A DNA stretch of 64,000 bases from Micropterix aruncella (Eukaryota; Arthropoda; Insecta; Lepidoptera; Micropterigidae), in NCBI GenBank assembly GCA_944548615.1, contig OX155951.1:16665502-16729501 (forward strand), in the 5' to 3' direction. Within the stretch, counting starts at the first letter, position 1; each line of letters starts with the position of its first letter. Below are positions 1 to 11,589 of the stretch, in pieces. A program made the position numbers and the translations under genes. Under the pieces are notes generated by a model. It did no database searches. It had not been told where the DNA came from and saw only the letters and a list, made by a program, of their open reading frames with translations.

Positions 1-134
1 CCAAATACAATTTAATGTCATTGTATCAAGCGTCTAATTAACCCCTTAATAACATGGACGTGCTGAATGCTAAGGGCCTATTTAATACTAATTAATAGAT
101 ACTACACGTCGTATAATATGAACGATATTAAACT

Positions 135-273
135 ACATTCAAAGCTCGAAGACTATCGCGGTATAGACAGTCTACCCTGGACAACGGCGGCTGCAACGTC
201 ATTGAAACGTCGGGTGCTACAAATTTCACGCGGTAAATTCGTTTATATCCTATTTATAATAACATTCAAAGCT
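135..273 (+). repeat. Palindromic element, one-arm copy with 12-bp TSD
   Basis: A 115-bp body (147-261) is flanked by exact copies of acattcaaagct at 135-146 and 262-273. The body opens with cgaagactatcgcggt, the reverse complement of the tail seen at the far end of the other copies, and then holds the right arm (CTACCCTGGACAACGGCGG ... CGCGGTAAATTCG). It is therefore a deleted version of a full foldback element whose best copy is at 63069-63282. The 72-residue reading frame across it is incidental. Confidence 0.7.
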
Positions 274-516
274 ATTACAACATAACATGGCAAGATACAT
301 AAAATAATATGCGAATTTTATCACTGTATCTTGATATTTTTTATTGAATTTGGCAACGAGAAAACCATAGCTTTTTTAAAAGTAGTATAAATTTCAATTT
401 TAAGATAAACTCGGAAGAAGGCAGCGCTATGTTGGTGAATTCATCATATAAATTGCATTAAGAATGAGCTCGAAAAGTGGGGGTTGACAGAGGGCGGGGA
501 GCGGTGAGCAGTGGCA

Positions 517-532
517 GGGGGGGGGGGGGGGG
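517..532. repeat. Poly(G) run, 16 bp
   Basis: Sixteen consecutive G follow a G-rich lead (gggcggggagcggtgagcag). The flanks (274-516 and 533-856) contain no gene or repeat that I recognise. Confidence 0.9.
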
Positions 533-856
533 TCATAAACTTTTATTCCATTAAACAGGCAAGTTGGTGCGCCAGAAACGGTGAAGAGTTCGGCGCTAAA
601 TTAGGGAGTTGCGCGGGCGTCTCGTCGCGATATTAGCGACCCGCGGCTAACGATCCAACTTACCGACAGCGACGCTAACGAGCCGCGAAAACAACCGGCC
701 CCAAATAGTCCGAGAACCTCTTGTGGTTCGCGGTACGACAGCAGGCGCACGAATCAAACCAATCGAAGGTGAAAATCTCATTTAGTTACATATAAAATAC
801 CCCAAGGGCCAGCCTAGTGTGCAGCCTAGTCTTGTGTGCGTGCGTGCGGGTATAGG

Positions 857-900
<44 letters not shown>

Positions 901-932
901 AAGTGTGTGTGTTTAAGTGTGTGTGTGTGAGG

Positions 933-1003
<71 letters not shown>

Positions 1004-1023
1004 TATGTGTGTGAGTGTGTAAG
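857..1023. repeat. (GT)n microsatellite
   Basis: About 165 bp of nearly pure GT dinucleotide, interrupted by tttaag, gaggggg and ctat. The rest of 1024-1560 is AT-rich with no supported feature. The 99-residue minus frame at 1163-1462 has no recognisable domain. Confidence 0.95.
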
Positions 1024-1560
1024 GGTGGGTATGTGTATTTTATTTTATTTTATTTGGTAAACGAACATCGTTAACATCACAAAAGATACAAAATAATACT
1101 ATGATTAATTAATTGTTTACACTATTCATCGTTAAATCTGCGTTAACTATACGTATTTCATATCAGGTACTGTGTTTATTGTTTGAGAGAAAACAGAAAA
1201 AAAAACTAAAAAAAATTAAACCGTAAGTGACGCGAGACAAACTCGAGTGAGGTTTGTGTAAAATTATCTTTAATGACAACATTGTTTTTTTTATTTTGCA
1301 GTGATAATAAACGGAAAATAAATTATAAAAACTGCTCATGCGATTAATTAGATGAGAGGGAGTGACCGGAGACTGAAAAGATTTTATAATGGTTTGCTTG
1401 AAGTGACTTTTACCGGATGTGAAAATATCAACGTACCCAAACCTATCAGTGTACGTTGTCATAGCTATTAGGAATTGCTTAGTATAGTTGGAGTTGTATC
1501 TCTTCGTGCAAGTTTAAAACAGGCGCGAGTCCGTTTGAGAGACATTTCCAAGCAACTGGC

Positions 1561-1652
1561 GTTGTCCAGCAACAACGGAAGCTACAAAGTTCAGGCGGTA
1601 AATTCGTTATATCTTATTTATAATGTCAAACAACCGCAATAGTCTTTGATTT
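1561..1652 (+). repeat. Palindromic element, degraded right arm
   Basis: Matches the right arm plus tail of the 63-kb palindromic element: gttgtccag, a diverged arm, ggtaaattcgtt, then tcttatttataatgtcaaac and accgcaatagtctttga. No left arm or target duplication is visible. Confidence 0.6.
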
Positions 1653-2779
1653 AATATACTATGTTTACTCCCTTGTGGCCACTGCAGTACATTATAATTG
1701 TAGCAACTTAATTCAGGGCTGGCTGTAGGATATGCCTATTGTATATTAAATGTTATTGAATGCCATAAACATTTTTTCATTTTATTTCATTCACTATAAT
1801 TTCCAATAACAGTTGTTTTGGTTTTTAAAAAACTCAACCTTATAATAATAATAAGTACCATCTATCTAGCTTTGTAGTGTTATTTGGAACTTTCAAAAAC
1901 AAACTTTCCCTACTTTACGTAGAGTAAACTGCAATGGGTTCCCAACTATTGCGTCTACAACGAACCCTCACTACCAACGGACTAACGAACATAACTTTTT
2001 TATAGGCTTAATCCTACTCTTACTAACGGTTTTCTTCTAATTATGTTTGAAGCTCTGGGTAGTATTGAGCCACGCAGTATTTCTGGTATATCTAAGGTGA
2101 CAAGATACACAGAAGAAGCATGGGTATAGCAAACCCTGCCACAGCTGCAAAAAAAGCATTTGCCCTCTTACAGAAAAAAAATGGCTACGTTTTTACAAAT
2201 ATACCGTAATTTTACAAATATTTTTAAAAATCCGCCTTAACTGATATTAACTATCAAAAATTAATAACTAACTAAGTCAGGGCGGCGCAGATCAACTTGC
2301 ATTCAATCATTGACTTTTGCTAATCAATTACTATTATTATTTTTACTTACTAAGTTCTTTAATAAAATATTGTGCATAATTGTACCTCTTATATTTTTTA
2401 AGTCTGAGTTTATTTAACGTAGATGAATGATTTAGGTATATAATTTAGTTCTTATTGATTTCATTATAATATATGATTTCATTAGTAGGTATTAAGATTC
2501 TAGGCTTTACGACTAATGTACATTGGTTGCTAATACACAATGCTAAAATATGAATAAATAAACTGAAAATGTACATTTGTCTTTATAATGTAATTATATT
2601 TTGGAACGCACTTATCAGTCAGCGGTGACCCATGCAAAAAATAAGGTATACTAATAGGAAATACAATTGCTCTAAATAAAATTATTACACAGTATCTTCA
2701 CATAGTCACCTACTCTTATATGATCAAGTTTCTACGATTAGTCAGTACTATAATAATTGAAGATCGAAGGATTCCAAGC
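1653..2779. other. AT-rich stretch without recognised features
   Basis: No open frame with a domain, no clear inverted repeat and no match to other repeats in the window. Probably old, decayed non-coding DNA. Confidence 0.5.
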
Positions 2780-3532
2780 AATGGAGTTTCTTGACTCTTA
2801 CATGTGGAGGCGTACGCAGTGTGTCCGGGTGGTAGTGACATAGTGGGCGTTCTTCAAGGAAAAGTACACTCACCTACACTCCTCTGTTGTTCTTGATGAT
2901 TATCAATCCCATTGTAAAGGGGATCTTGACACTTTAAAACTGATGAACTGCAAATCTACACCCACGATGGTTCTAGTGGTCTTTTCCCTGAAATCGCTTT
3001 TATTACTACAAATGCACGCTCTTATTAATACAAATATTATTATAAATCCGTCAAAGTCCCGAGCCATTGTTGAAAGCGGACAACAACTATTATCATCGAT
3101 AAATCCCTTGTCTCTGCCCCGCTTACAAGTCGATTAAAATATAAAAGAATATCCTAAAGTAGTTAATAATTGAGGTAACATCAAAATTTAAAAACCAACG
3201 AACGTATTTCTTGGCAAGCACAAACTACAGAAACAAGTAAACGTCATTTCGCGGCTTTCATAGCCTTCAGAGATGACAGAAATTCCTATACCAGTTGTAG
3301 TGAAATAATATCACCTGCAAAGCTTGCTGTTGTCTATATTGGACTACGGCAATGTTTGTCGTTTAGACACAAATGAGTACATCCTGGATGAACTTGACCG
3401 CCTACAAGACCTTTGCCTCAGATATAAATTCGACTTATGTACGTTTGACCTTGTTATGGAATACCGTAACAAACTTTAACAGTTACTGCAGTATCCCACC
3501 ATGCATGCTCGTCTTAAGCAACTTTTCATATA
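2780..3532 (+). pseudogene. Degenerate LINE reverse transcriptase (CR1/Jockey type)
   Basis: No intact frame survives, but the order of conserved RT pieces does. A SYMWRRTQCVRV segment (the SYL-x-R-x-Q-x-V block before motif B) lies near 2795-2830. A DELQIYT segment (from the catalytic ADDLQIY motif C, first D kept) is at about 2941. NPSKSRAIVESGQQLLSSI follows at 3048-3107, then LLLSILDYGNVC from 3324 and the thumb-like segment DELDRLQDLCLRYKF. From 3324 to 3532 one frame is open except for a single TAA after YRNKL. Several frameshifts separate the pieces. These blocks are standard for non-LTR retrotransposon ORF2 proteins; the clade is inferred. The remnant ends just before the Helitron copy at 3543. 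Confidence 0.7.
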
Positions 3533-3542
3533 TATATACATA

Positions 3543-3736
3543 CTAGCTGCGACGAGCGGTTTCACCCGCGTGGTGATGAAAATTTGTGATAATGATGATA
3601 GAAAACCATATATCTTTATAAATTATAGCCTATGTGTTATTCTGATGTGTAAGCTATATTATTGTAAAGTTTCATCAAAATCCATTCCATCCATACATAC
3701 CTACATACAAACTCTCGCGTTTATAATTTAGTAGGA
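3543..3736 (-). mobile_element. Short non-autonomous Helitron-like element
   Basis: Read on the minus strand it starts TCCTACTAAATTATAAACGC after a host A and ends GCGGGTGAAACCGCTCG ... CTAG before a host T. That is the A|TC ... CTRR|T arrangement of Helitrons, with a GCGG/CCGC stem near the 3' end. Its 5' half is repeated at 3829-3981, including a 78-bp block that looks identical; this copy lacks about 30 bp present in the other. It carries no Rep/helicase. Similar ends also occur in descriptions of RTE tails, so the class is not certain. Confidence 0.55.
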
Positions 3737-3824
3737 TAGTAGAATAGAATTTAAATTTCTAATGTCAATTTTTTAGTTTTTTTTCCTACTTACTTGACAG
3801 TTATCATTATATTTTAGATAATTC

Positions 3825-3981
3825 ACGCTATATCTTTATAAATTATAGCCTATGTGTTATTCTGATGTGTAAGCTATATTATTGTAAAGTTTCATCAAAA
3901 TCCATTAAGTAGTTTTTGCGTGAAAGAGTAACAAACATCCATACATACATACAAACTTTCGCGTTTATAATATTAGTAGGA
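3825..3981 (-). mobile_element. Helitron-like element, 5' part
   Basis: Minus strand A|TCCTACTAATATTATAAACG at 3981, then the same core as the 3543-3736 copy. It stops at about 3825 without the hairpin and CTAG end. Two copies in the same direction 90 bp apart suggest either two insertions or a duplication with deletion. Confidence 0.55.
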
Positions 3982-3984
3982 TAG

Positions 3985-4929
3985 TCAAGGTAAGCCTCTC
4001 CGATCTAGTCCTCCGGACTACGGAACCAGCTACATCCAAGCGCCAGAAGCGCTCCGTCGCTATTTACTTTCAATGATTCATTAAAGCAACATTATTTCTG
4101 TCAACAAACCTAGTTTTTTACACTATCATTGCCACCCATTCTACGAATATATTCATTTTTTTATTTTTTTAAAATTTTATTTTATAGCAAACTTACAGAT
4201 AGTAAATATATGATACTAGTATTTTAAAAACATATTTAAACGAAATAAATTTACTATTCTATGAATAGTTTGCAATGCTTGCATTACACATTAACATAGA
4301 AATAACATGAACACGTTGATAGTAGAAAAAAATATAATAAAGCTAATAATAATATAAGGGTAAGAAAAGTAATAATTAAATAAGTTCTTAATAAGCTTAT
4401 TTGGATAGAGAAAAATATAAGTATGAGTAATTGGATAATAATATTTATTATATATAATATGATATAATACAATAGTATCTTATAATATAATAATCATATA
4501 GTACAGTACATTAGGATGGCAGTTAGTGAAATCTTAAAAAGTAGGAGATAGGTTAGGTATGATCGAATCTTTTATTATATTTATGGAATCATAAAATACA
4601 TCTAATCCTTTACACGATTTATCAAAAACATTTTCTTTACTATATATATTGATTTGGCGTTGGTTTTTGTATCGCATTTATTGCTAACACACATAGACTC
4701 TATATTTATTTCACAAATAGTAGACTGGAAGAGATGTTAGTGGTAAGTTCGTCAATTATATATAATATGCAATAAATATTCAAAGTTCAATTCATTAATT
4801 CAAGACCTACAATTCTAGACATTTCGTCATAGCACCGTGCTATATGCACGGTGATTAGATTGCGCTAGAATATTCAAAAACGCTTCTTACATAAGCAAAA
4901 TAGGCCATTTTGATTGTAATAACCATAAC
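3985..4929. other. AT-rich stretch with one small hairpin
   Basis: Nothing coding is supported. A perfect 8-bp inverted repeat, CACCGTGC-tatat-GCACGGTG, is at 4833-4853. The minus-strand 62-residue frame at 4284-4472 is low-complexity I/L-rich translation of AT-rich DNA. Confidence 0.5.
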
Positions 4930-5545
4930 AGTGTTTCTTGTTGCTACCATCCGTCGGAAAAGCGGCCTCTGCAGGTATGGGAAAATAACAACAACGGACC
5001 GGGAAAAAAGCGGGCGTGGCGGCGCCGTGCTATCACGTTACCTGCATTGCAATTATGCAAAGTATCTTCCGATCGGAGACGGGCCGTAAATTGCCCCGAC
5101 GAGAGCGCCGTCATCTCGCCGACGCGGATTATGCTGCATTTTTTGCCGCGCGACGCCGGATAAGGCACGCGGACACAGATTAAGAACGAATAAACCAGAT
5201 GAGTCACCCATGAGTCTCTATCAAGGGTTCTTTTACTTAGCGATGGATCGCAGCGATCCGTCCTCGACCGTGAAATATAACGACGTGATGAAACGCTGAT
5301 TATTTTATTACGCGACCAGACTTATCAACATTTTAAACAATGCAAGCCGCCAACCGACACCGTAAAGATAGGCAACTCGCCGTCTATCACGTCATCGACC
5401 GAACCGGCTGCACTCCACCTCTGCAGCTTAATATCGCTGCAAACCAGCAGCGATCAGCCAGTCGGCTTCAGCCCCCGTCTGACCTACTTCGCAAACTAGC
5501 TATAGCGAACCATAATTGATAAATTACATCTGATAGTTGGCTCGA
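4930..5545. promoter_or_regulatory. CpG-rich non-coding block
   Basis: Clearly richer in GC and CpG than its surroundings, without a frame showing any domain. Candidate conserved regulatory DNA by composition only. Confidence 0.25.
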
Positions 5546-5605
5546 TTGCGATTCTTCGTGAACTGAAATCGGAAATTAGTCCGTGTGAACGAGACAGGTC
5601 ACTTT
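5546..5605 (+). repeat. Unclassified repeat family U, leading segment
   Basis: gattgcgattcttcgtgaac and the following tgaaatcggaa...gagacagg recur at 54338-54395, where they lead directly into the family U body found also at 9.6 and 41.6 kb. Nothing further is recognised from here to 6135. Confidence 0.5.
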
Positions 5606-6135
5606 TTCGCGTTAAAACTGCCCGCCAAGATCAAATCTTACACCGCACGAAATATGCTCGAATTTATTCGGACGAGTATAAGTTCGGCAGGTAGTATTTA
5701 TCGACGATCGTTCGTTTCATATTCCGCTCTAAGGTATTGCTCTGTCTCGTTCGCTTGGACTAATTTTAGTTTTAGTTCACAAAGAAACGCAATCGGGCCC
5801 AGTATCGTAGTAAATTTATAATGTACGTCCGAATCATCAACCAACCACCTATCAAGTATCGGGAATAAACCCACGTATCTGGTTACTTCGTGATTTTGAA
5901 TACATAAGCTACAGAATCGTAGCGGGAATTACTCGTAATTCCACAAAAATATCACCGTAGTACATGGATTCCGTCGACCGATAAGAACCTGGACAACGTT
6001 GGAACCTGGTACGTTGGGCAGACCTAGACGTCACAATGCTCCCTCGCGGATCCTCGCCCCGCTATACCTGTGCGGACAAAGATGAATACTTCGCCGCTAC
6101 CTGAAAGAACTCTGCCACTCAGCCCCGTCCGGTAA

Positions 6136-6510
6136 AGATAAAAGATAAAAAGTATTTATTTCCAATACAACCATACAATTGTGTAGGAATGACAGTAATT
6201 AATCTTAAACTAGTTACTCAATTTAGACAAGAGAAGATATACAATATATAGCTTTAAACTTACCAATTTACAAAAACATATACTATATGATAACAGTTTA
6301 CAACAAAACAATCAACGGTAAATAATATGTATTAGATTAAATGGGTAGATACGATGCTATGTATTTTCAAAATATTTTAAGAAGTCATTATGAGCATACA
6401 TGTTGATTTTAAGCAGATAGACTCGGATGGATCTTTTGAAAATATCGATGTTTTTAATTGCTTTTAATCTTTCGGGCAATTTATTGAAAAGCTTATGGAG
6501 TCGTGGGTGC
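6136..6510 (-). pseudogene. LINE ORF2 C-terminus and 3' UTR
   Basis: The minus strand at about 6357-6510 reads HPRLHKLFNKLPERLKAIK ... FKRSIRVYLLKINMYAH ... ending FENT and a TAG at 6359-6357. The pattern of NxLPxxL followed 10-15 residues later by FKxxxxxxLL is typical of the extreme C-terminus of CR1/Jockey/L2-type ORF2 proteins. The 3' side (6136-6356) is AT-rich and ends in an A-rich tail (ttttatcttttatctttacc on the minus strand), as expected for a 5'-truncated copy. Confidence 0.7.
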
Positions 6511-6891
6511 GAAGGACCGGACCACTCAGCGCGCGAGCGAAACTTCCATTAATTGATATTATAATAATATACCGATGTCACCTTCCTTGAGAACCACTTG
6601 ATTACACTAAATCTTAAATTTCACACTTTTCTAGCCTCTCCGTTTCCGGCGTCCTCAATGAAAGGTCGAAGTGAGGCTAATATTATATATTATTCTGGAA
6701 GAACTGAACAATCAAGATTATATCCGCGAAATAAGGGTGGTTCGTTCCGGATAACTGATTATTATTATTCTTTTATTTAAATTTTATAGTAAACTTACAG
6801 ATAGTAAATACCCGATAGAGTATTTGCAAAACCTATTTATATAAAACTAATTTACTATCCGATGACCAGTTTACAACGTTTGCATGAACAA

Positions 6892-7115
6892 TTTATAATG
6901 AATAAGATAAAAACGAACGCGTGAAGTTTTTAGCAGCCGACGTTTCGGCGATGTTGCAATCGCGGTTATCCAGTGCAGACTAAGAGTAGAGTCTACCCAT
7001 GGTAGATTCTACCCTGGACAACAGCGGTTGCAAAATCGCCTTAAAGTCGGGTGTTACAAAATTCACGCGTTTTTATCTCATTCATAATGTCAAACAACAT
7101 CGATAGTCTTTGATT
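6892..7115. repeat. Palindromic element, both arms, diverged
   Basis: Left arm gcgtgaagtttttagcagcc...gacgtttcggcgatgttgcaa and right arm ttgcaaaatcgcc...gtcgggtgttacaaaattcacgcg flank an unusually long centre with extra partial palindromes (gagtctacccatggtagattc). The tail aatgtcaaacaacatcgatagtctt matches the other copies. ttataatga occurs at both borders and may be the duplication, but the arms also contain it. Confidence 0.65.
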
Positions 7116-7389
7116 TCAACTTATAATGACCTTATTATAGACTATTACCGAGTACATGACCCTCGTGGCGGAAACGAAACTACATCTACATACGCATCTG
7201 ATTCTACTGCCAATTTACATTTTGCTTTACGTGTAATAACGGATTATATTAAAATAACCACGGTTATAATCTGTAATAAAAATATCTACATTCGTTTTAC
7301 TATCGATAATACCCATGGGCAGTGACACCTTCGCGACCCCTTCTACTTCCATTGTACAATTGAAACCACGCGTACTGTTTCTAGGCCGT

Positions 7390-7480
7390 TTATATAAGGT
7401 GAGTTTTTAATTAGTCACAGCCTTGTAGTGGGTGAATCAGTACGACGTAACAAACAACTTTTCATGAAAAAAAAATGGAA
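7390..7480 (+). repeat. Left end of CAGGTGAG-type miniature element
   Basis: aaggtgagtttttaattagt ... gtagtgggtgaatcagtacgacg matches the terminal inverted repeat of the elements at 30.8, 40.1, 56.3 and 62.9 kb. No matching right end follows, so it is truncated near 7480. Confidence 0.55.
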
Positions 7481-8003
7481 AAAAACAAAAAAAAACACAT
7501 ATTTCATCAAAACTGAGGTACAATTAATAGAAGGTATAGAGAATTAACAAGTTAAACTCATTAATTTTCCTTGTGTGAAAGAAACGAAATCAGTCGACTT
7601 TAGAGTCACATTTTTAAGAAACGATTGTGAACAATGCTTCTTATAACGCATACCCAAATTGTTATGTTCGCTCGCCGCTATGCCCGATCCTTACATTTTA
7701 CCAGAAAATGAAGTACACACCAAGAAAAGGGATGGAGAATTAACAAGTTAAACAAAAGTATGTGACATATGTTGAAACAGTAAAATTGGAAACATTGGAA
7801 AAAAATAATGATCGATTCCTAGTTTATTTACATTTTTAAGAATGCGTGAAAACAAAGAGTTTCCAAAATAGCTGCTGATAATACACGCGCAAAGCAAGAC
7901 ATAGAAACTAATCGAAATATTGATACCAAGTTTGACAGAATAAAATCTTCTTGTAAATGCGGATTTTTAGAGAAAACTAAAATTGTTCAACACGTCCATA
8001 AGC

Positions 8004-8701
8004 CCTAAAACTCAAATAACTGGCGCTGTTAACTACAACGGGCGAACCCGTCACTTCAGAGTTTTAACGATATTAGATCGTTCTGTCTCCCGTGCGGTGA
8101 GCGTAGAAGAATTTGGACGAAAACAGTCCACTGTCTAGTTACGCCACTCGTCGGTAAGAAGCCAACGCCTTGCCGCGAGATAACCAGGCCAATCAACCAG
8201 CGGGCCGACACTCGCGCCGTTAATTCCAGTTGCGACCAGATTACTCCGGTCTCCCGAATTGTTACAGGTTCGAAGTCGCTAACGCGGTCCTCTCCCTTAA
8301 GTAGCAGTGATACGGTGTCTACCGAATCTATCGCGGACCATCGCGTCCTTTGCCCGGCTGTTCACCCGGTATAAGGTAGCCGATTGGTGATTTCAAGAGC
8401 AGTGGCCATAAGGTGAACAGCTACACCCGCTCTATAGGAGACAGTACTGTTTTCAGACTACCCCGGCTGTCGGTCAGAATGCACAATCGATTGGCTGACG
8501 CCGCATGGTGCGCAAACCGTCCAAAAGCACCCTAAGGTTGATTCCTATGGGAAACTGACCCGGAGGCCGGAGTCCTGGGCTCACTTTTCTGCATGGAGGC
8601 TGCCGGATGGGGGTTGACCCGTGAATTTGGCCGACCCTTAAACTCATGGGTCTTAGTGGCCAAACTGCAACATGGCCCATTAGCTCCTAAAGCTCAAATA
8701 A
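8004..8701 (-). mobile_element. GC-rich retroposon copy 1, 16-bp TSD
   Basis: Body 8020-8685, flanked by CCTAAAACTCAAATAA (8004-8019) and CCTAAAGCTCAAATAA (8686-8701), one mismatch. The family sense runs on the minus strand, ending at the constant 3' end ...gacgggttcgcccgttgtag. The body is GC-rich in an AT-rich setting. A minus-strand frame at 8474-8680 ends GQFPIGINLRVLLDGLRT-x-RRxPIDCA, very like a frame in copy 4, but neither has a recognisable domain. The other end of the copy is a truncation point, and there is no poly(A). Confidence 0.8.
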
Positions 8702-9319
8702 TGCTTGATCGGAATTCCCATTCGTGTCATATCTGTAATGAATACAAACAACTCTCGTATTAATCTGAGACGCGGAACTAACGACGCTGTGCCACGCTTT
8801 GCATATAGCCACCGACAATTAGCGGATATCAGCGATGAAAACCCCTTGGCTTTCCGACGAAAATCTAAGAATCTAAGAGTCAAGCGAATTTTATTTCAGA
8901 AATAGCAAAGTTTGCGGATTAGTTAAAGCGCCATTCCCTCGTTGTAGAATTCTTGGAGCGTGGTTTATCCACGAATAAAAATACGGCTAGTAAGCGAGAG
9001 CGCAAAGAAAAGAAAATATGATATCCTCGCTACGGCGAAAAAGTTGGCGAAGTAGTGGAAGTCAAACTTCGTCTACGGACGTAAACATCAAACAGAATTT
9101 ACGCTTAGATAAACAAACAGGCATATAATTTCTCCCGTAAACAGGTATAATACGGTTCTGTGAATCACTCTGATAGAAGTAGAATTCATGACGATAGTTA
9201 TTACCATAATCTTTATTTACCATAATCTTTGCAATTCGAATTAGATTTGATGATATTGCTTGTAAGTATAGGAAGATATAATCAGGACAAGTAATCGTAG
9301 CAGTGAACCATATAAAACA

Positions 9320-9574
9320 TCAGCAGCCCAAACGTCCAAGCAACTCGGGACAGTCAACCTTTCCATTTGCAATTTTTAGAAGATAGGACAGGAGCCTCTT
9401 AAGACGATTAAGACGATTTCCATATGGAAGTCTGTCTATCATTCTTTCTGAATATTTTCCAACGTTTCCATTATGATAGAAAAAATGTTTGCTTAACTGT
9501 ATGTAGGACTTGCATACCATTATACCAATAAAATGAATCTGAATCTGAATATGTGTCTCCACAATCGCGCCCAA
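9320..9574 (-). pseudogene. Possible LINE ORF2 C-terminal scrap
   Basis: An 84-codon minus frame ends in RLNRLKRLLSYLLKIANGK followed by VDCPELLGRLGC. The (I/V)DCPELL motif after a leucine-rich helix is familiar from the region just upstream of the VPR segment in CR1/Jockey-like LINE proteins. The expected VP-R-TN continuation is not visible after the stop. Tentative. Confidence 0.4.
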
Positions 9575-10290
9575 ATGCCTAATCTGATTGAGTTGGAATT
9601 TGGCATGCAGGCTTCATTTGGTCATGGCGAGAGTTGAAAATGTTGTGGTTGAAATCGGTCCACCAGAGGGGGGGGGGCAGGATTAGTTAAATTTCAATAT
9701 AGAAATATTGGTTTTATAGACTTGAAGTTTGGTATACAGATGCCTTGTTGGACAGAATATCGGATATACTAGCAAAAAAAATGCGCAATAAATGGCATAC
9801 AAAATGGCGGCCAAACGCTTAATCCGACTGAGCTGAAATCATTTGGTTGCAATCGATCCACCAGAAAGCGCACTAGTCATATTTTAGTCTACAAATATTG
9901 GACTTATATACTTGACGTTTGGTACAAATATGACTTGTTAGGCCAAAATCACATTGTGAAATTGTAGTTGAAATATGTCATATATATTATAAGCTACACT
10001 AATAATGTTAAAATTCTGCCGTTAAATTTTAATCAAATATAAACGCCATATGCTGGTGCCTGGCCCAACCACACCCTTAGCCGAGAAACGAACAGCGTCG
10101 TTCGAGGCGTTTGCAACGGAACCCAACCGGGTCCATCCGCCGACCGATAAAAGGCGCTCATCGATTTTATTTATGATTTTAATATTTCCCGGCAAGTAGT
10201 ATAGAAATAGTAAGTAGTATTTAAGACTTTCCCGGCAAGTAGCAAAAGTTACCGGGAAAGTCTTGGGGTGACACAACCGACTTTGTTAAA
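9575..10290 (+). repeat. Unclassified repeat family U, long copy
   Basis: Two linked parts are each found elsewhere. Part 1 (ctgaatttggcatgcaggc..., catggcgagagttgaaaatg, cggtccaccagagg, gatgccttgttgg) matches 41575-42100 and 54395-54600. Part 2 (tcaaatataaacgcc, agccgagaaacgaac, cgttcgaggcg, aacggaacccaaccgggt) matches 17110-17350 and 42640-42830. Part 1 is partly duplicated inside this copy (9590-9760 and about 9790-9970). A smaller inverted repeat, gactttcccggcaagtag / ttaccgggaaagtc, is at 10227-10263. No coding domain, so class unknown. Confidence 0.6.
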
Positions 10291-10639
10291 AAGCTATCTT
10301 TCGCTTTGAGTGAAAGTCGCTCTAAGGAAAGGAGACACTTTCACAATCATTTACGATATTGGATAATTATGCGCAGTTACATCGGTTTTCTGAATGCGAT
10401 AATTTATGAACATAATGACTTGTTCATACATGACTAGTTCATTGACTTGACGTCGAGACACCCATCATTTCCAAGGAAACCGCCACGAACTGCAAATCAG
10501 CACTTATTTCCCAATATGTTTAACTAGCTGTAAGTTTTCCTAAGAAATGAAAATAAAATAAAATAAATCAAATAAAATATATATTTCCGTCATCATCTCG
10601 ATTTTTTTTGTAGCGCGTTCACTATACTTTCCTACCTGG

Positions 10640-11000
10640 TCGATTGGTGGTTGGAAAATAAAAATATATATTATTATACGCGGTACTGCCTGTTGGCGCG
10701 TAAGCTCTCTCATTCTCTCTGTTAAACCTCCCCCTGCCGCGCCGAGCGTGTTAACTATTTCAACAGAATTCTAAATTTTAATTAATGGCATGCAACAGAC
10801 GAATGCATATGCAAACAACCGCCGCGCAGCAATGCAAATGCGAGGAACTATTCGCAACGCGTTGCAAATTTCGACTCTATGGAACGCCACCTAAATACCG
10901 GCGCGCAATAACACCAACATAGTGACGGCTATTTCCATGGGAATTGCCGCATTTCATTGCCCGACGCAGCGCGACCAGTGAAAAGAGGCAAAGTTTCAAT
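10640..11000. promoter_or_regulatory. CpG-rich block with POU octamer
   Basis: GC-rich, frameless block holding an exact ATGCAAAT octamer at 10832-10839, a near-octamer ATGCATATGCAAAC at 10803-10816 and an AATTAATGG homeodomain-type core upstream. This clustering is compatible with an enhancer. No conservation data are available here. Confidence 0.3.
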
Positions 11001-11589
11001 TGTATCATTGTTGTAATTGTATGCCCATAGAATAAAGCAAGCGAGGGTGATTTTCCCTATATGCGCAGAAATAAAGGACATCGAAAGTCGACACAAACCT
11101 TGTTCATTGCAATGTGTGTTGCCCCTTCATATAAAAGAAAACTGCAAATTGACTATTATGGACTTACTTATTGTTTATTTGCAGCAATTGCAATAAACCC
11201 TAATAATAAAAATAGTACATATTAAAAACAGTACAACTAAGTTTTTATTGCTAACAGCGGTGGTCTGGTCAGATGACCTTCACGAAAATGGTCACTAAGA
11301 TTGACACGAAGCCTTTGATTTTCTGTAAACCAGCCAAAATATGTCGTCTTGCCTGGTGCTATATCGCCAAAAGCAGTTCAAAGCCGAGCCAAACTCTGCT
11401 GTAAAGTTATACCTAAAACCGCATAAAATAATACATCGAAAATTTTCTTGACTTAAATCCATCGTAATGCAGAAACGCAATTTTGAAAATGACGCCACGA
11501 TTAAAAAATGAAAGACAGTTAGATGAAACAAACGATATTCTATAGCCAAAGAGTTTCATTTTCAATTGTTGTATTTTTTTATTTATATT

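Noticed and set aside
8004..8701. Retroposon read in the opposite direction (constant end as 5' end)
   Set aside because: Copies are truncated at the other end while retaining TSDs (best seen in the 230-bp copy at 34.5 kb), which fits 5' truncation and makes the constant end 3'.
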